Assembly: GCA_016721565.1 (NCBI GenBank)
Contig: JADKHW010000017.1
Location: 1 to 59,663, forward strand
Direction of reading: 5' to 3'
DNA: 59,663 nucleotides
Source: a bacterium
Lineage (GTDB): Bacteria > Electryoneota > RPQS01
Part shown: piece after piece, positions 10,301 to 18,738 of the stretch
Numbering within the stretch: position 1 is the stretch's first letter
How the letters are laid out: every line of letters begins with the position of its first letter
The notes under the pieces: generated by a model
Databases searched by the model: none
Told to the model about the DNA's origin: nothing
The model's input: the letters and a program-made list of their open reading frames with translations, nothing else
Translations under genes and position numbers: made by a program

Positions 10301-11179
10301 TTGCACAAACTCGTTCTCGCACTTCTGCTCACATTCTCCGCCGCACATGCGTTTGATCAGGATCGTGCCTATATGCTCCTGAAAGCGCAAGTGGCGTTTG
10401 GGCCGCGCGTGCCTAATTCGGTCGCCGCTGATTCGTGTCGTGAGTTCTTGCGTCGCGAATTGAGTTTTTGGTGTGACACTGCATGGGTTCAGCCGTTCAC
10501 GTACAACAGTGCGGATCGCGGCACAACGCTCAAGCTTAACAATATCGTCGGCCAAATCAATCCCAAGTCAAAAGACCGCGTGATGCTGTGCGCACACTGG
10601 GATTCTCGCCCGATGGCCGACCGAGATCCTGATTCGACGAAACACAATCAAGGCATTCCTGCGGCTAACGACGGTGCGGGAAGCGTTGCCATTTTGCTCG
10701 AGGTTGCACGGCAGCTCTCACTTAAGCCGGTAAGTTTTGGTGTTGACTTTGTGTTCTTTGACGGAGAAGATTACGGCCGCGAAAGCGTCATGGACGAATA
10801 CCTGATTGGTTCGCGGCACTTCGCACGCACGCAGCCGATTCCTGTTCCGCATTACGGCATCTTGCTCGATATGATCTCGGAAAAAGACTTGCGCATTCCT
10901 TACGAGATGCACTCGTTTACATACGCTCGCGCTATTGTCGACAAGGTATTTGAGGCTGCCGAGCGTGAAAAGAGCATGTCTTTTGTGCGCGAACCCGGAT
11001 CAGCCATCATTGACGACCACGTTCCATTTCTCGAAAAGGGCGTGCCTATGATCGACTTGATCGACATGGAGTACAAATATTGGCACACTATGGAAGACAC
11101 GCCGGACAAATGCTCGCCTTTTAGCATGGGTGAAGTTGGCCGCGTGGTGCTTTCCGTTTTGCGAATGGAGAAATTTTAG
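10301..11179 (+). CDS. Glutaminyl-peptide cyclotransferase-like M28 protein (bacterial QC)
   Basis: 292 residues from TTG 10301 with a signal peptide (about residues 1-17). It resembles the bacterial type II glutaminyl cyclases of the Porphyromonas kind: FGPRVP, AHWDSRP (99-104), NDGAGS with zinc ligand D124, FFDGEDYG (E156/D157), ILLDM with D190, DDHVPF with D239, and WHTMEDT with H262. These enzymes convert N-terminal Gln to pyroglutamate in the periplasm. Its place directly after sprA fits the known Bacteroidetes habit of capping secreted proteins that start with Gln. A plain M28 aminopeptidase is the alternative, but the HWDSRP and DDHVPF context favours the cyclase. It overlaps the next gene by one base (TAGTG). 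Confidence 0.85.
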   Translation: MHKLVLALLLTFSAAHAFDQDRAYMLLKAQVAFGPRVPNSVAADSCREFLRRELSFWCDTAWVQPFTYNSADRGTTLKLNNIVGQINPKSKDRVMLCAHWDSRPMADRDPDSTKHNQGIPAANDGAGSVAILLEVARQLSLKPVSFGVDFVFFDGEDYGRESVMDEYLIGSRHFARTQPIPVPHYGILLDMISEKDLRIPYEMHSFTYARAIVDKVFEAAEREKSMSFVREPGSAIIDDHVPFLEKGVPMIDLIDMEYKYWHTMEDTPDKCSPFSMGEVGRVVLSVLRMEKF

Positions 11180-12111
11180 TGATCCGCGCTGCAGCAATTG
11201 ATATTGGCACCAACACGACGCTCGCACTCCTTGCTGAAGGTGACGGAGAAACTATCCGCACCATAAAGGATTCACTTACTCCGAATCACCTTGGTGAAGC
11301 GATGCGCGAAGACGGGACGCTCCCCGCTGACGCGATTGCTCTCAATGTGGATTTGCTGATGGAACTCGTGCGCGAATTCAAGAGCAAAGGTGCGACTGAC
11401 ATCGTGGCCTGCTCCACTGCCGTCATGCGCACCGCGAAGAATCGCGAAGAGTTTCAGCAAGCTGTGTTGGAAATCGTCGGACTTGATTTGAAGATTCTCT
11501 CGGGTTCACAGGAAGCGACTTTAACTTACGCAGGGGCAGTTTCCGCGCTCGAGTTGTTGCCGCATGAACGCGTGAACGTGATTGATCTTGGCGGTGGCTC
11601 AACGGAAGTCATCAGCGGTCAGGGCAACACGCCCGGCCAAAGTGTAAGCCTTGAAGCGGGCGCGGTGACGCTGACCAAACGTTACTTCATTCCTGATGAA
11701 GCACCGACTCCCGAAGAGATTACGCGCTTGCGTCACGAAGTCCGCAAGATTCAGGGCAATCTCTTTTCACCTGAACTGCATGAGGGCGTGCCGTGGATTT
11801 TGGTGGGCGGCACTCCGGTTACGCTTGCGATGATGAAGCAGGGATTGACACGATACCAACCTGACAAGATCAGCGGCGTCGAGTTGACGCTTGAAGATAT
11901 TGACGGCATGATTGGCCGCTTTGCAGGACGACATCCCGATGAATTGCAAGCGATTCCCGCCATGCCGCCGGGCCGAGGCAAATTTATTCTTGCGGGCACA
12001 CTGTTGTTGCGCGAACTTTACGACGTTTTACAAATCTCATCCGGCAAAGTATCCGAGCGCGGTTTACGTCACGGCTTATGGCTGGCTCATTTCGGAAGGC
12101 AGGAGGTTTAA
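11179..12111 (+). CDS. Ppx/GppA family phosphatase
   Basis: 310 residues from GTG 11179. The actin-like ATPase fold is marked by AAIDIGTNTTLALL (residues 5-18), an STAVMRTAKN block and IDLGGGSTEVI. Family members hydrolyse inorganic polyphosphate (exopolyphosphatase) or pppGpp, and sequence alone does not decide which. This is the short single-module form without the C-terminal HD domain of E. coli Ppx. Translationally coupled to the preceding cyclase gene. It looks like a housekeeping passenger in the T9SS operon. Confidence 0.88.
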   Translation: MIRAAAIDIGTNTTLALLAEGDGETIRTIKDSLTPNHLGEAMREDGTLPADAIALNVDLLMELVREFKSKGATDIVACSTAVMRTAKNREEFQQAVLEIVGLDLKILSGSQEATLTYAGAVSALELLPHERVNVIDLGGGSTEVISGQGNTPGQSVSLEAGAVTLTKRYFIPDEAPTPEEITRLRHEVRKIQGNLFSPELHEGVPWILVGGTPVTLAMMKQGLTRYQPDKISGVELTLEDIDGMIGRFAGRHPDELQAIPAMPPGRGKFILAGTLLLRELYDVLQISSGKVSERGLRHGLWLAHFGRQEV

Positions 12112-12113
12112 TT

Positions 12114-13333
12114 ATGTGGCGATATGTTTTGCTTTCACTCTGCGCGGCTCTTTTCTTCATTGGCTGTGATGGTGACGACCCGCAGCCTTTGGATCCGACT
12201 CCGACGATGAGCGTTGTGGACGTGCCTGCATTCGTGCAATGCGAGTTTGATTCATTTTACTTATATCGCGTTCGCATCGAGAATCTTGATGACGTTGAGT
12301 TTGTTCAGTGCACAATTACGCGTCCAAATGGAACAGGTGGACTCGCGATAGATTTGTATGACGACGGAAACACCAGCGACCATGTCGGACCTGCTTTCGT
12401 TTCGCCATCATCACTCGACGCCGTACCACACAACGGTACATTTACACGGGGAATTCGCGGAGACCTCTTTTGTCAAGAAGGAGAAGGAATCTACCGTTTT
12501 CATTTCGTGACTATGGGTGGCTCACAGACGCTCGAAATTCCAAACCTCGATGTCGAGGTTCGAAGCATCGACGATTGCATCTTTGGCAATGTTAATCCTA
12601 TTGTCGAGCTTCCGGGCTGTTTTCCAGCGCAGAACATTTCTATTACTGTGACACCAGAAGCAGGGTTTGTGATAGATTCCGTGCGCGCAATGTGGATTTC
12701 CGGCGACACTCTTTGGTGGTCAGAGTTGCTGCACATGGCGCAGGCCAATCGTGGTCATATACACTTGCTCCGTCCTTGTTCGGCTGTACGCCAAGTGGTT
12801 CAAACTACACGTGGCGCTATGAGGCTTTTACGCGATTTGGTTTGAATTGCGCTCTAAATGTCGTCCAGGGAATTTCTTTCACGAATTTATTGCCGGTACT
12901 TTCCGATCCGCAATTAGCGGATACACTCTATCGTCCACTCAACGCAAACGATACGGATACCCTTGAATTTTTTATTCACAGTGACGATTGCGAGTTGCTC
13001 GGTTGGCCCGTCACGCAGGCAGTCATCTTTGAGGTCAGCCGCGATGATACGATGCATTGGAACCCGTCACCAGATTTCTTCCTTCGGGATGACGGTGTTG
13101 CGCCGGATGTCGAGTTGGGCGATGGGCTAGCTTCGTCATTCATACTTGTCCCGCACAGCGACACAAATCTGAATAATATGTACTACTTCCGATATTATTC
13201 TGTTGACTGTGCTTCCGATGAATCAACCGATTATTTGATTGACAGCACTCGAATCATTCAAACTGTGGATGAAAATGGACCGTTCGTGACAGTTCCTTAT
13301 TCTGGCGACTTAGGTTTGTCTTGCTATAAATAA
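12114..13333 (+). CDS. Secreted lipoprotein of unknown function, frameshifted
   Basis: ATG 12114 is preceded by a strong AGGAGG (12101-12106). A lipoprotein signal follows, with lipobox FIGC and a DGDD stretch. The first frame runs to about 12750 and the second continues to the stop at 13333, so about 405 residues are expected. The body is beta-rich, with phrases such as DLYDDGNTSDHVG and DVELGDGLASSF that suggest Ig-like folds. It shares layout with the next gene, including the DDGN and GDGL phrases and a C(x)8-10 pattern, and the two are probably diverged duplicates. The position inside the T9SS operon suggests a cell-surface or periplasmic role. No known family recognised. Confidence 0.75.
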
Positions 13334-13362
13334 CTCACTTGCACTGCTGCGGAGGCCCGGCT

Positions 13363-14559
13363 ATGAAATGGTTACTTGGTTTGCTGCTTGCCGCTTTCGT
13401 AATTTACGGTTGCGAAGAAGACAAAGAAACTCCGGTAGAAATTGAACTCGTCTCAGCTCCAACTCGATTGCCGTACACTGAAGACCAATTTCATTCAAAC
13501 GGGTGGGACACAACTGAAGTCAGATTTGTGGTTCGCTTAACCGGCGACATTGCGGGAATTGATACCGTCATTTGCGGGATCTACGACGATCTTGGCGGCA
13601 AGGTCGATAGTTTCCATCTCTTCGACGACGGCAATCAAGAGTATCATTGGACCAATACGAATTGCGAAGACGAGCGCACCAATGACTCGGAAGCCGGAGA
13701 TGGTTTGTACACCCGTACAATTCGTCCGGCCCGCGTCATCACGAATTACTCCGGAGCGCAATATCAATTTCGTTTCAAGGCTATGAAGGGCAACTCAAGC
13801 GTCGCGACTGCTGAGCATTGGGCTGAGAGTTGGGCGCCGACGTACACATTCACGGACATTGAACTCGAACCGACGATCATTCCACCGTGCTCCGATTCGC
13901 TGCGGGTAACACTGAAATTAACCCGTGACAGCTCGGATTACGTTGAAAACGTTTCGCTCGGATTCCCGGCATGTTCGGGGCTTCACTGCGTTCTCGGCGA
14001 ATTTGCGTCGGTTGTCGGGTGACAGCATCTGGCGATGTCGCAATCGCGTACAAATAATCCAAATTGGGCGGATTTTGAATTCGGGGATTAACCTTGTCGG
14101 GTTCACGGCAGGTTCGGGGTCCGGCAGAACGACGCATTATCGCCCTACTATACGATTCGACGCCAGAAGTGAGTTTCGGCGACACCGGACCTCTTTCGCG
14201 TAAGCGCAACCACGACAGCCGACACCTTCTGGGTTAAAGCGAGAGTCGTGGTTATGCGAAGGTCAGGAATCCGGATCGGGTCAGCACAGAATTGATCTAT
14301 TTCTCCGTCCCACACATTGGTCGGTTACCTTTGGTCGAACGGGAATTGAACGACTGCGGCCAGTTTGGTGACGAAGTCGCACATGACGGAATTTCACGAC
14401 CTTTGCATTATTAGTCGCGGACGCGTTTGCGAGCGATTTCCTGCAAACGTGACGCTTAAGGTCAGGCGCGACAATGTGCCGGATCCGTGTTCCGATGGGG
14501 CTGATCGCTTTAGCTCGACGAACAACTCAAAATACGTTACGTTTCTTCCTCCTCAGTAA
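13363..14559 (+). pseudogene. Second lipoprotein, broken after residue 220
   Basis: ATG 13363 follows GGAGG at 13351. A lipoprotein signal ends at the lipobox IYGC and is followed by EEDKE. The frame is open to 14022 and holds the same DLYDDGN- and GDGLYTRTI-type phrases as the gene before it. From about 13980 to 14560 coding-like pieces alternate between frames. One open stretch around 14200 contains TADTFWVKARVV, and the last one ends with a stop at 14559, 18 bases before the next start. Several indels would be needed to restore it, so either this stretch is poorly assembled or the gene is decaying. Confidence 0.6.
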
Positions 14560-14577
14560 TTTCTCATTGGAGGCCCA

Positions 14578-16132
14578 ATGCCTTTATTGATCATACTCCT
14601 GCTCGCCGTCAACGCTTTCGCGCAATTTGCGCCGCGCTCTATCTACATTGTTGGGGATAGAACCGCGCGCACACTTGACGCCGATCCCGAGCCGCGGCTT
14701 GGCTCCAACGTAATCATTGACATTCTGAACACGAGCGATCCCAATCGCTTGTGGCTGGGAACGGGCAACGGCGTGACTCGCTTGACGCTCAATTTGAACT
14801 CCAATGAAGAGAATCAGCGCTATTCGTTTTTGAACTACAGCGACGAGCAAGGGTTGGGCAAAGGCGGCATCAGCGGTTTGCTTCGCGACGGACTCGATTG
14901 TTTGGGCAAGCTTCGCGTTTGACACAAACGTCGGCATCAGCGGCGCGGGCGGCGGCTTAGCCTACACACGCAACGACGGTGCAAATTGGACGTGGGTTCC
15001 ACAGCCGCGTGATCCAATTCTCGGACTAAATCGCACAACCGGTGAAGATACAGTATTAGGCTATTGGCCTACCGCTACGAACGTTGACAACATCACCTAC
15101 GCATTCGCGATGTCACCGAGCTATGTTTGGATTGTTTCCAAAGGCGGCGGCTTGCGTCGTCATGCGTACGACAGCGATTACACTGATTATCAAGACACGC
15201 TCGGCTGGAAAGTGATTTCACCCGACGGCACACCGTTTAATACCGGCGCCGAACTCGCTGACCGCTCCTTCAGCATCACCTACGATAACGAAAACTTGTG
15301 GGTTGGCACAGCGGCAGGTATCTTCCGTTCGAATGATGAAGGTGGAACTTGGGAACGCTATCACGCGGCAAATTCCGGCATCAGTGGCAACTTTGTCACG
15401 GCGATGGAATATCAGGCCGCCACAAACACCGTCTGGGCCGCTACGTGGCGCGCGCAAGGTGAAGCCGAATTCTACGCCGTCTCAAAAACCTCGAACGGCG
15501 GCGGTACATGGGAAGTGACTCTGACTGAAGATCAAATCGAACAAGCCATCGGTCGGCGCGAAACACCACGCATCCACGGCTTCGCGTTTGACGGCAACAT
15601 AGTCTATGCCGCCGATGACATAGGTCTATGGAAAACCATAGACGCGGGCGCAACTTGGGACCTCTTCCCGCAAATCATCGATTCCGCTCGCGCAGGTCAT
15701 CGCTTGGAAGAAGACGCTATCTACGCCGCGCTGAAAACACAAACGCCGAACCTGTTGTGGCTCGGCGGTCTTGACGGACTCGCGGTCAGTGCATCAAACG
15801 GCGCTAACTGGCATGTCGTACAAACGGCTGAGCCGCTCACAAGTGCGTCGCGCGAAGCCGACACCTACGCCTATCCAAATCCGTTTTCACCTGGCCGTTA
15901 CAACGCGGTTCGCATTCGTGTGAATTCCACGGGCGGTCAGGCGAAACTGACTGTTTATGATTTTGCCATGAGCGAAGTCGTTTCCTTACCTTCGCAAACC
16001 GTGAATCCCGGCGAAGACTATCTGACATGGAACGGCAAGAAGGACGGCGTTGATGTCGCCAACGGCACATATTTCTTCAAAGTCGAAAAACCCGGCGGCG
16101 ACGTTTGGGGCAAGCTAATCATTTTGGACTAA
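14578..16132 (+). CDS. T9SS-sorted BNR/sortilin-like beta-propeller protein, frameshifted
   Basis: ATG 14578 follows GGAGG at 14570. The signal peptide ends in AFA and the mature protein would start with Gln. The first frame runs to about 14890, then the frame moves and continues to 16132, about 517 residues in all. Repeats of the BNR type (GIFRSNDEGGTWERY, GLWKTIDAGATWDL, LAVSASNGANWHVV) predict a beta-propeller. The last 90 residues (YPNPFSPGRYNAV to the end, with YDFAM, WNGKKDGVDVANGTYFF and KLIILD) are a FlgD-Ig/T9SS type A sorting domain. The protein should be exported through SprA and fixed at the surface. Its partner genes downstream encode PorV-like barrels. Confidence 0.85.
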
Positions 16133-16150
16133 GCGAAGGAAACTACTAAA

Positions 16151-17104
16151 ATGAAATACTTCCTGATTAGCTTACTCCTTTGCACATCTTTGTTCGCCGG
16201 AACCAACGGTGGACTCGGCGGAGCATTTACCCGCATGGGAGCGGGCGTGCGCGCACAAGCGATGGGCAATGCCTTCACCGGAGTTGCGCAAGGGCCGTCC
16301 GCGCTCTATTTTAATCCGGGTGCGCTCTCCTTTCAAACGAGTTCAGAGTTCAACGCTTCGAGCCGTAGTATGGCACTCGACCGCCGTGTGGACTATATCG
16401 CCTTCTCTTCCCCGCTCCATCCGAAAACCGAAGGCAAAGTGGTAAATGCAGGTGTCGCGGTCGGTTGGCTGCACGGCGCGGTGAACGATATTGATTCTCG
16501 CGATTTCGACGGCCGTCCGCTCGAAATGATTGACATGTCGTCAAACGTGTTTCAATTTGGCTTCGGTGTGCAGTTCTCGCCGAAGATTGGCGCGGGCATC
16601 GCCGCCAAAGTCGTTTATGAAACTTTCGGCAAAATCGCCGATGATGAAACTCCGGTCAACGGTAACGGCTTCGGTCTCGATGCAGGCGTCTTTGCAAAGC
16701 CGATTGACCACCTGAGTCTCGGTGCGCAACTGAAAGACCTGAATACCAAGACAACGTGGAACTCCTCGAACTATTGGAGTCAAGGCACAAGCAAAGCCGA
16801 TCAATGGCCGCTACAATATCGCATTGGTGCGGCGTACGATTACAAATGGCTACTCGGCGCGCTCGATATTGAAAACAGCGAAGAAGGCGAAGCCAAGCTG
16901 CACGTTGGTGCAGAAGGAAAAACTGCAATCTCAGACAAGCAATGGGTTGCCGGTCGCGTTGGTTTGGATGACGAGAATTTGAATTTTGGCGTCGGGTTGG
17001 GTTTCGCGTTTTGGAAAGTTCTTTCGAAGGTGGATTTCACCTATACACTCGAAAGCGTGGCACCCGATGATGCCGTGTCCGTAAGCTGGGGAGTTGAATT
17101 TTGA
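16151..17104 (+). CDS. PorV/PorQ family outer-membrane protein
   Basis: 317 residues from ATG 16151, with a signal peptide ending at LFA. The typical start of the family follows: GGLGGAFTRMGAGVRAQAMG and then PSALYFNPG. The remainder alternates in beta-strand pattern and ends with a short strand finishing in Phe. PorV-type barrels (FadL-like) shuttle T9SS cargo from SprA to the attachment complex, while PorQ helps in attachment. Which of the two this is cannot be settled. It overlaps the next gene by four bases (TTGA). Confidence 0.87.
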   Translation: MKYFLISLLLCTSLFAGTNGGLGGAFTRMGAGVRAQAMGNAFTGVAQGPSALYFNPGALSFQTSSEFNASSRSMALDRRVDYIAFSSPLHPKTEGKVVNAGVAVGWLHGAVNDIDSRDFDGRPLEMIDMSSNVFQFGFGVQFSPKIGAGIAAKVVYETFGKIADDETPVNGNGFGLDAGVFAKPIDHLSLGAQLKDLNTKTTWNSSNYWSQGTSKADQWPLQYRIGAAYDYKWLLGALDIENSEEGEAKLHVGAEGKTAISDKQWVAGRVGLDDENLNFGVGLGFAFWKVLSKVDFTYTLESVAPDDAVSVSWGVEF

Positions 17105-17982
17105 TCAAAGTATTTGTAGCGCTGCTGTTACTAAGCACCGCGAGTTTCGCGCAAACGGGTTTCGCATTTCTTGAGATCCCCGTTGGCGCTCGCGAAAGCG
17201 CGTTGGGCGGATCGGGCGTTGCGCTTGTGACCGGGCCGACTTCTGCCGCGCACAATCCCGCCGCACTCGCCGAGCTAAAGTACACCAGCTTTTCAGCATT
17301 GACGACGCGTCACTTCGGCGATGCACGCGCATCCTATTTTGGCTTGAACATCAAGGCGCGCAGGTTTTCGATTGCACCCCATTTTTGGGGCACTGCGATT
17401 CCTGATCTCGAATATCGCACAGCACCCACAAGCGAACCCATCAGCGAGTTCGACGCGACGTTCTCCGCCGTCGGTGTTTCATCAGGCTGGCACTTGACTA
17501 AGGATTTGAGCGCAGGTGTCACCGCCCGCTATCTCCACTCAAAGATCCACTACGAGAGCGCCGAAGGCTGGTCCTCCGACGCAGGACTCTTGTGGCATGC
17601 GCCCGTTGAACAATTGAGCATCGGCGCGGCAGTCAACCATTTCGGCGCGGTCAATCAGTATGCAACCGAAGACGTCACTCTGCCCACCACAGCCCGCCTC
17701 GGCGGAGCCTGGACGCAAGAATTAGGCACGGCAGGCGGCCTGCTTTTCACGGCGGAAGGCGCCGCGGTCAAAGATCAGACTCCGCGCTTTTCCGGCGGCG
17801 CAGAGTATAAAGCACCACAATATCTCGCTTTACGTGTCGGCTACGTCGCAGGTTTGGATACCCAGGGCTTGTCCTTCGGCGCAGGCTTGGACTACCGCCG
17901 CTTCCGCGTGGACTACGCCTTCCTGCCCTACAAAGAGGAGCTTGGCGAGGGCCACCGCGTCGGGTTGACCATAGAGTTTTAG
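17101..17982 (+). CDS. PorV/PorQ family outer-membrane protein
   Basis: 293 residues from TTG 17101, overlapping the stop of the preceding paralogue, so the pair is probably co-translated. The signal peptide ends at SFA with Gln next. The core has the family pattern: FLEIPVGARESALGGSGVAL, then TSAAHNPAALAEL, and a barrel ending VGLTIEF. Last gene of the sprA operon. The hairpin-rich stretch after it (18066-18208) contains the first strong terminator downstream. Confidence 0.87.
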   Translation: MIKVFVALLLLSTASFAQTGFAFLEIPVGARESALGGSGVALVTGPTSAAHNPAALAELKYTSFSALTTRHFGDARASYFGLNIKARRFSIAPHFWGTAIPDLEYRTAPTSEPISEFDATFSAVGVSSGWHLTKDLSAGVTARYLHSKIHYESAEGWSSDAGLLWHAPVEQLSIGAAVNHFGAVNQYATEDVTLPTTARLGGAWTQELGTAGGLLFTAEGAAVKDQTPRFSGGAEYKAPQYLALRVGYVAGLDTQGLSFGAGLDYRRFRVDYAFLPYKEELGEGHRVGLTIEF

Positions 17983-18031
17983 TGAAGCTTTAGCTTTCGA
18001 CCGACTTTTTTCAAAATGTGAGCACGGACTA

Positions 18032-18060
18032 TTGCATCTGCTCAATTCCGATATTATCTT
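18032..18060 (+). promoter_or_regulatory. Possible promoter of the 18.1-kb RNA
   Basis: TTGCAT (18032-18037), a 17-bp spacer and TATCTT (18055-18060). The -10 hexamer is the same as in the cysteine-operon promoter at 50559. Transcription would begin near 18067, at the first hairpin of the structured RNA. Confidence 0.45.
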
Positions 18061-18121
18061 TGGGCCAGCCGTTCGACGTCGGGACGGCCTTCGGTTTCAT
18101 CAACCGGGAGGAGGTGGTCCA

Positions 18122-18157
18122 GTGTTATCTAACAGGCCTATGAGGTGTGCTGCATAG
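18122..18157 (+). CDS. Tiny ORF behind an extended Shine-Dalgarno
   Basis: GTG 18122 to TAG 18157 encodes 11 residues (MLSNRPMRCAA). The spacing of 7 from AGGAGG (18109-18114) is ideal, and the complementarity to the 16S tail extends through GTCC. The stop lies inside the loop of the GGTGTGCT hairpin, and a terminator follows 17 bases later. Translation seems likely if the RNA is made. Whether the peptide or only its translation matters is unknown. Confidence 0.45.
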   Translation: MLSNRPMRCAA

Positions 18158-18173
18158 CACACCGCGGTCCGAG

Positions 18174-18208
18174 CAAGGCTCGTCGGTTGACGGGCCTTGC
18201 CGTTTTTT
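18174..18208 (+). terminator. Strong intrinsic terminator
   Basis: CAAGGCTCGTC (18174-18184), loop GGTT, GACGGGCCTTG (18189-18199), then CCG and six T. The stem is 11 bp with one T-G pair. It ends 8 bases before the DinB-like start, so it could act as an attenuator for that gene or as the end of the structured RNA. Confidence 0.8.
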
Positions 18209-18215
18209 GTAGATT

Positions 18216-18701
18216 ATGGAAAACCTTTCACAAACAATGATTCGCGAAGAATATCTCGCTGTCGTCGGAGCCTATTTCGAGCGCGCACTCTTTCAGATTA
18301 AGGACATCCCTGCAGATCGTCTGGAGTGGCCGCTTGCCGAAGGTGAAGTATCTACACTCGATCTCATTAACGAACTAACCGCACGCGCTGAACGCATGGT
18401 GCGCGCACTCGAGTTGCTCTTTCACGGTGCGGATGCTACCGAACTGATCGCGACACCGCTAAACATTAAACACGATACTAAACGCGCCGTCGCAACTTAC
18501 AAAATTGCTCACAGCACCGTCGCCGCAGCCTTAGAGCGCATTCCCGAGTCACGCCTAAATGAAAACGGCGAAGTTCCTGATTGGTTAATCAGCGAATACA
18601 TGGCTCACATTCAGACTGCGGCAACTCGTATTGAAGTCTGGTCCCAATCCCTACGCGCTCGCGGCCAAGCCGGGCCGACAGGTTTACCGGTGATACAGTG
18701 A
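18216..18701 (+). CDS. DinB-like four-helix protein
   Basis: 161 residues from ATG 18216. The helical pattern with RLEWPLAEGEVSTLDLINELTARAERM near the N-terminus and a second histidine region (SEYMAHIQTAATRIEVWSQ) resembles the DinB/DUF664 superfamily, whose members bind a metal with three His. Here the histidines are poorly conserved, so it may be a degenerate member. Function unknown; the family includes stress-induced and thiol-transfer proteins. There is no ribosome site between the terminator and the ATG. ATG 18237 (residue 8) is an alternative start. Confidence 0.6.
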   Translation: MENLSQTMIREEYLAVVGAYFERALFQIKDIPADRLEWPLAEGEVSTLDLINELTARAERMVRALELLFHGADATELIATPLNIKHDTKRAVATYKIAHSTVAAALERIPESRLNENGEVPDWLISEYMAHIQTAATRIEVWSQSLRARGQAGPTGLPVIQ

Positions 18702-18738
18702 GTTCAGTTTCCAATTTCAATTTTCCTATTTCAAGTTT

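Larger units (their letters stand above)
18066..18208 (+). ncRNA. Compact structured RNA or leader with a tiny ORF
   Basis: About 143 bases rich in hairpins: GCCGT/ACGGC (18068-18088), CGGTT/AACCG (18092-18106), TGTT/AACA near 18123-18134, GGTGTGCT/AGCACACC (18144-18163) and a terminator. A long Shine-Dalgarno-like stretch (18109-18122) could pair with the last 14 bases of 16S rRNA, allowing one G-U. It leads into an 11-codon ORF. It could be a free small RNA closing the upstream operon or a leader controlling the DinB-like gene, which starts 8 bases after the T tract. It does not match SRP, 6S, tmRNA or RNase P signatures that I know. Confidence 0.5.

Noticed and set aside
18066..18208. SRP, 6S, tmRNA or RNase P RNA
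   Set aside because: None of their signature sequences, such as GGAAGGAAGCA or GAGGAAAGTCC, is present.
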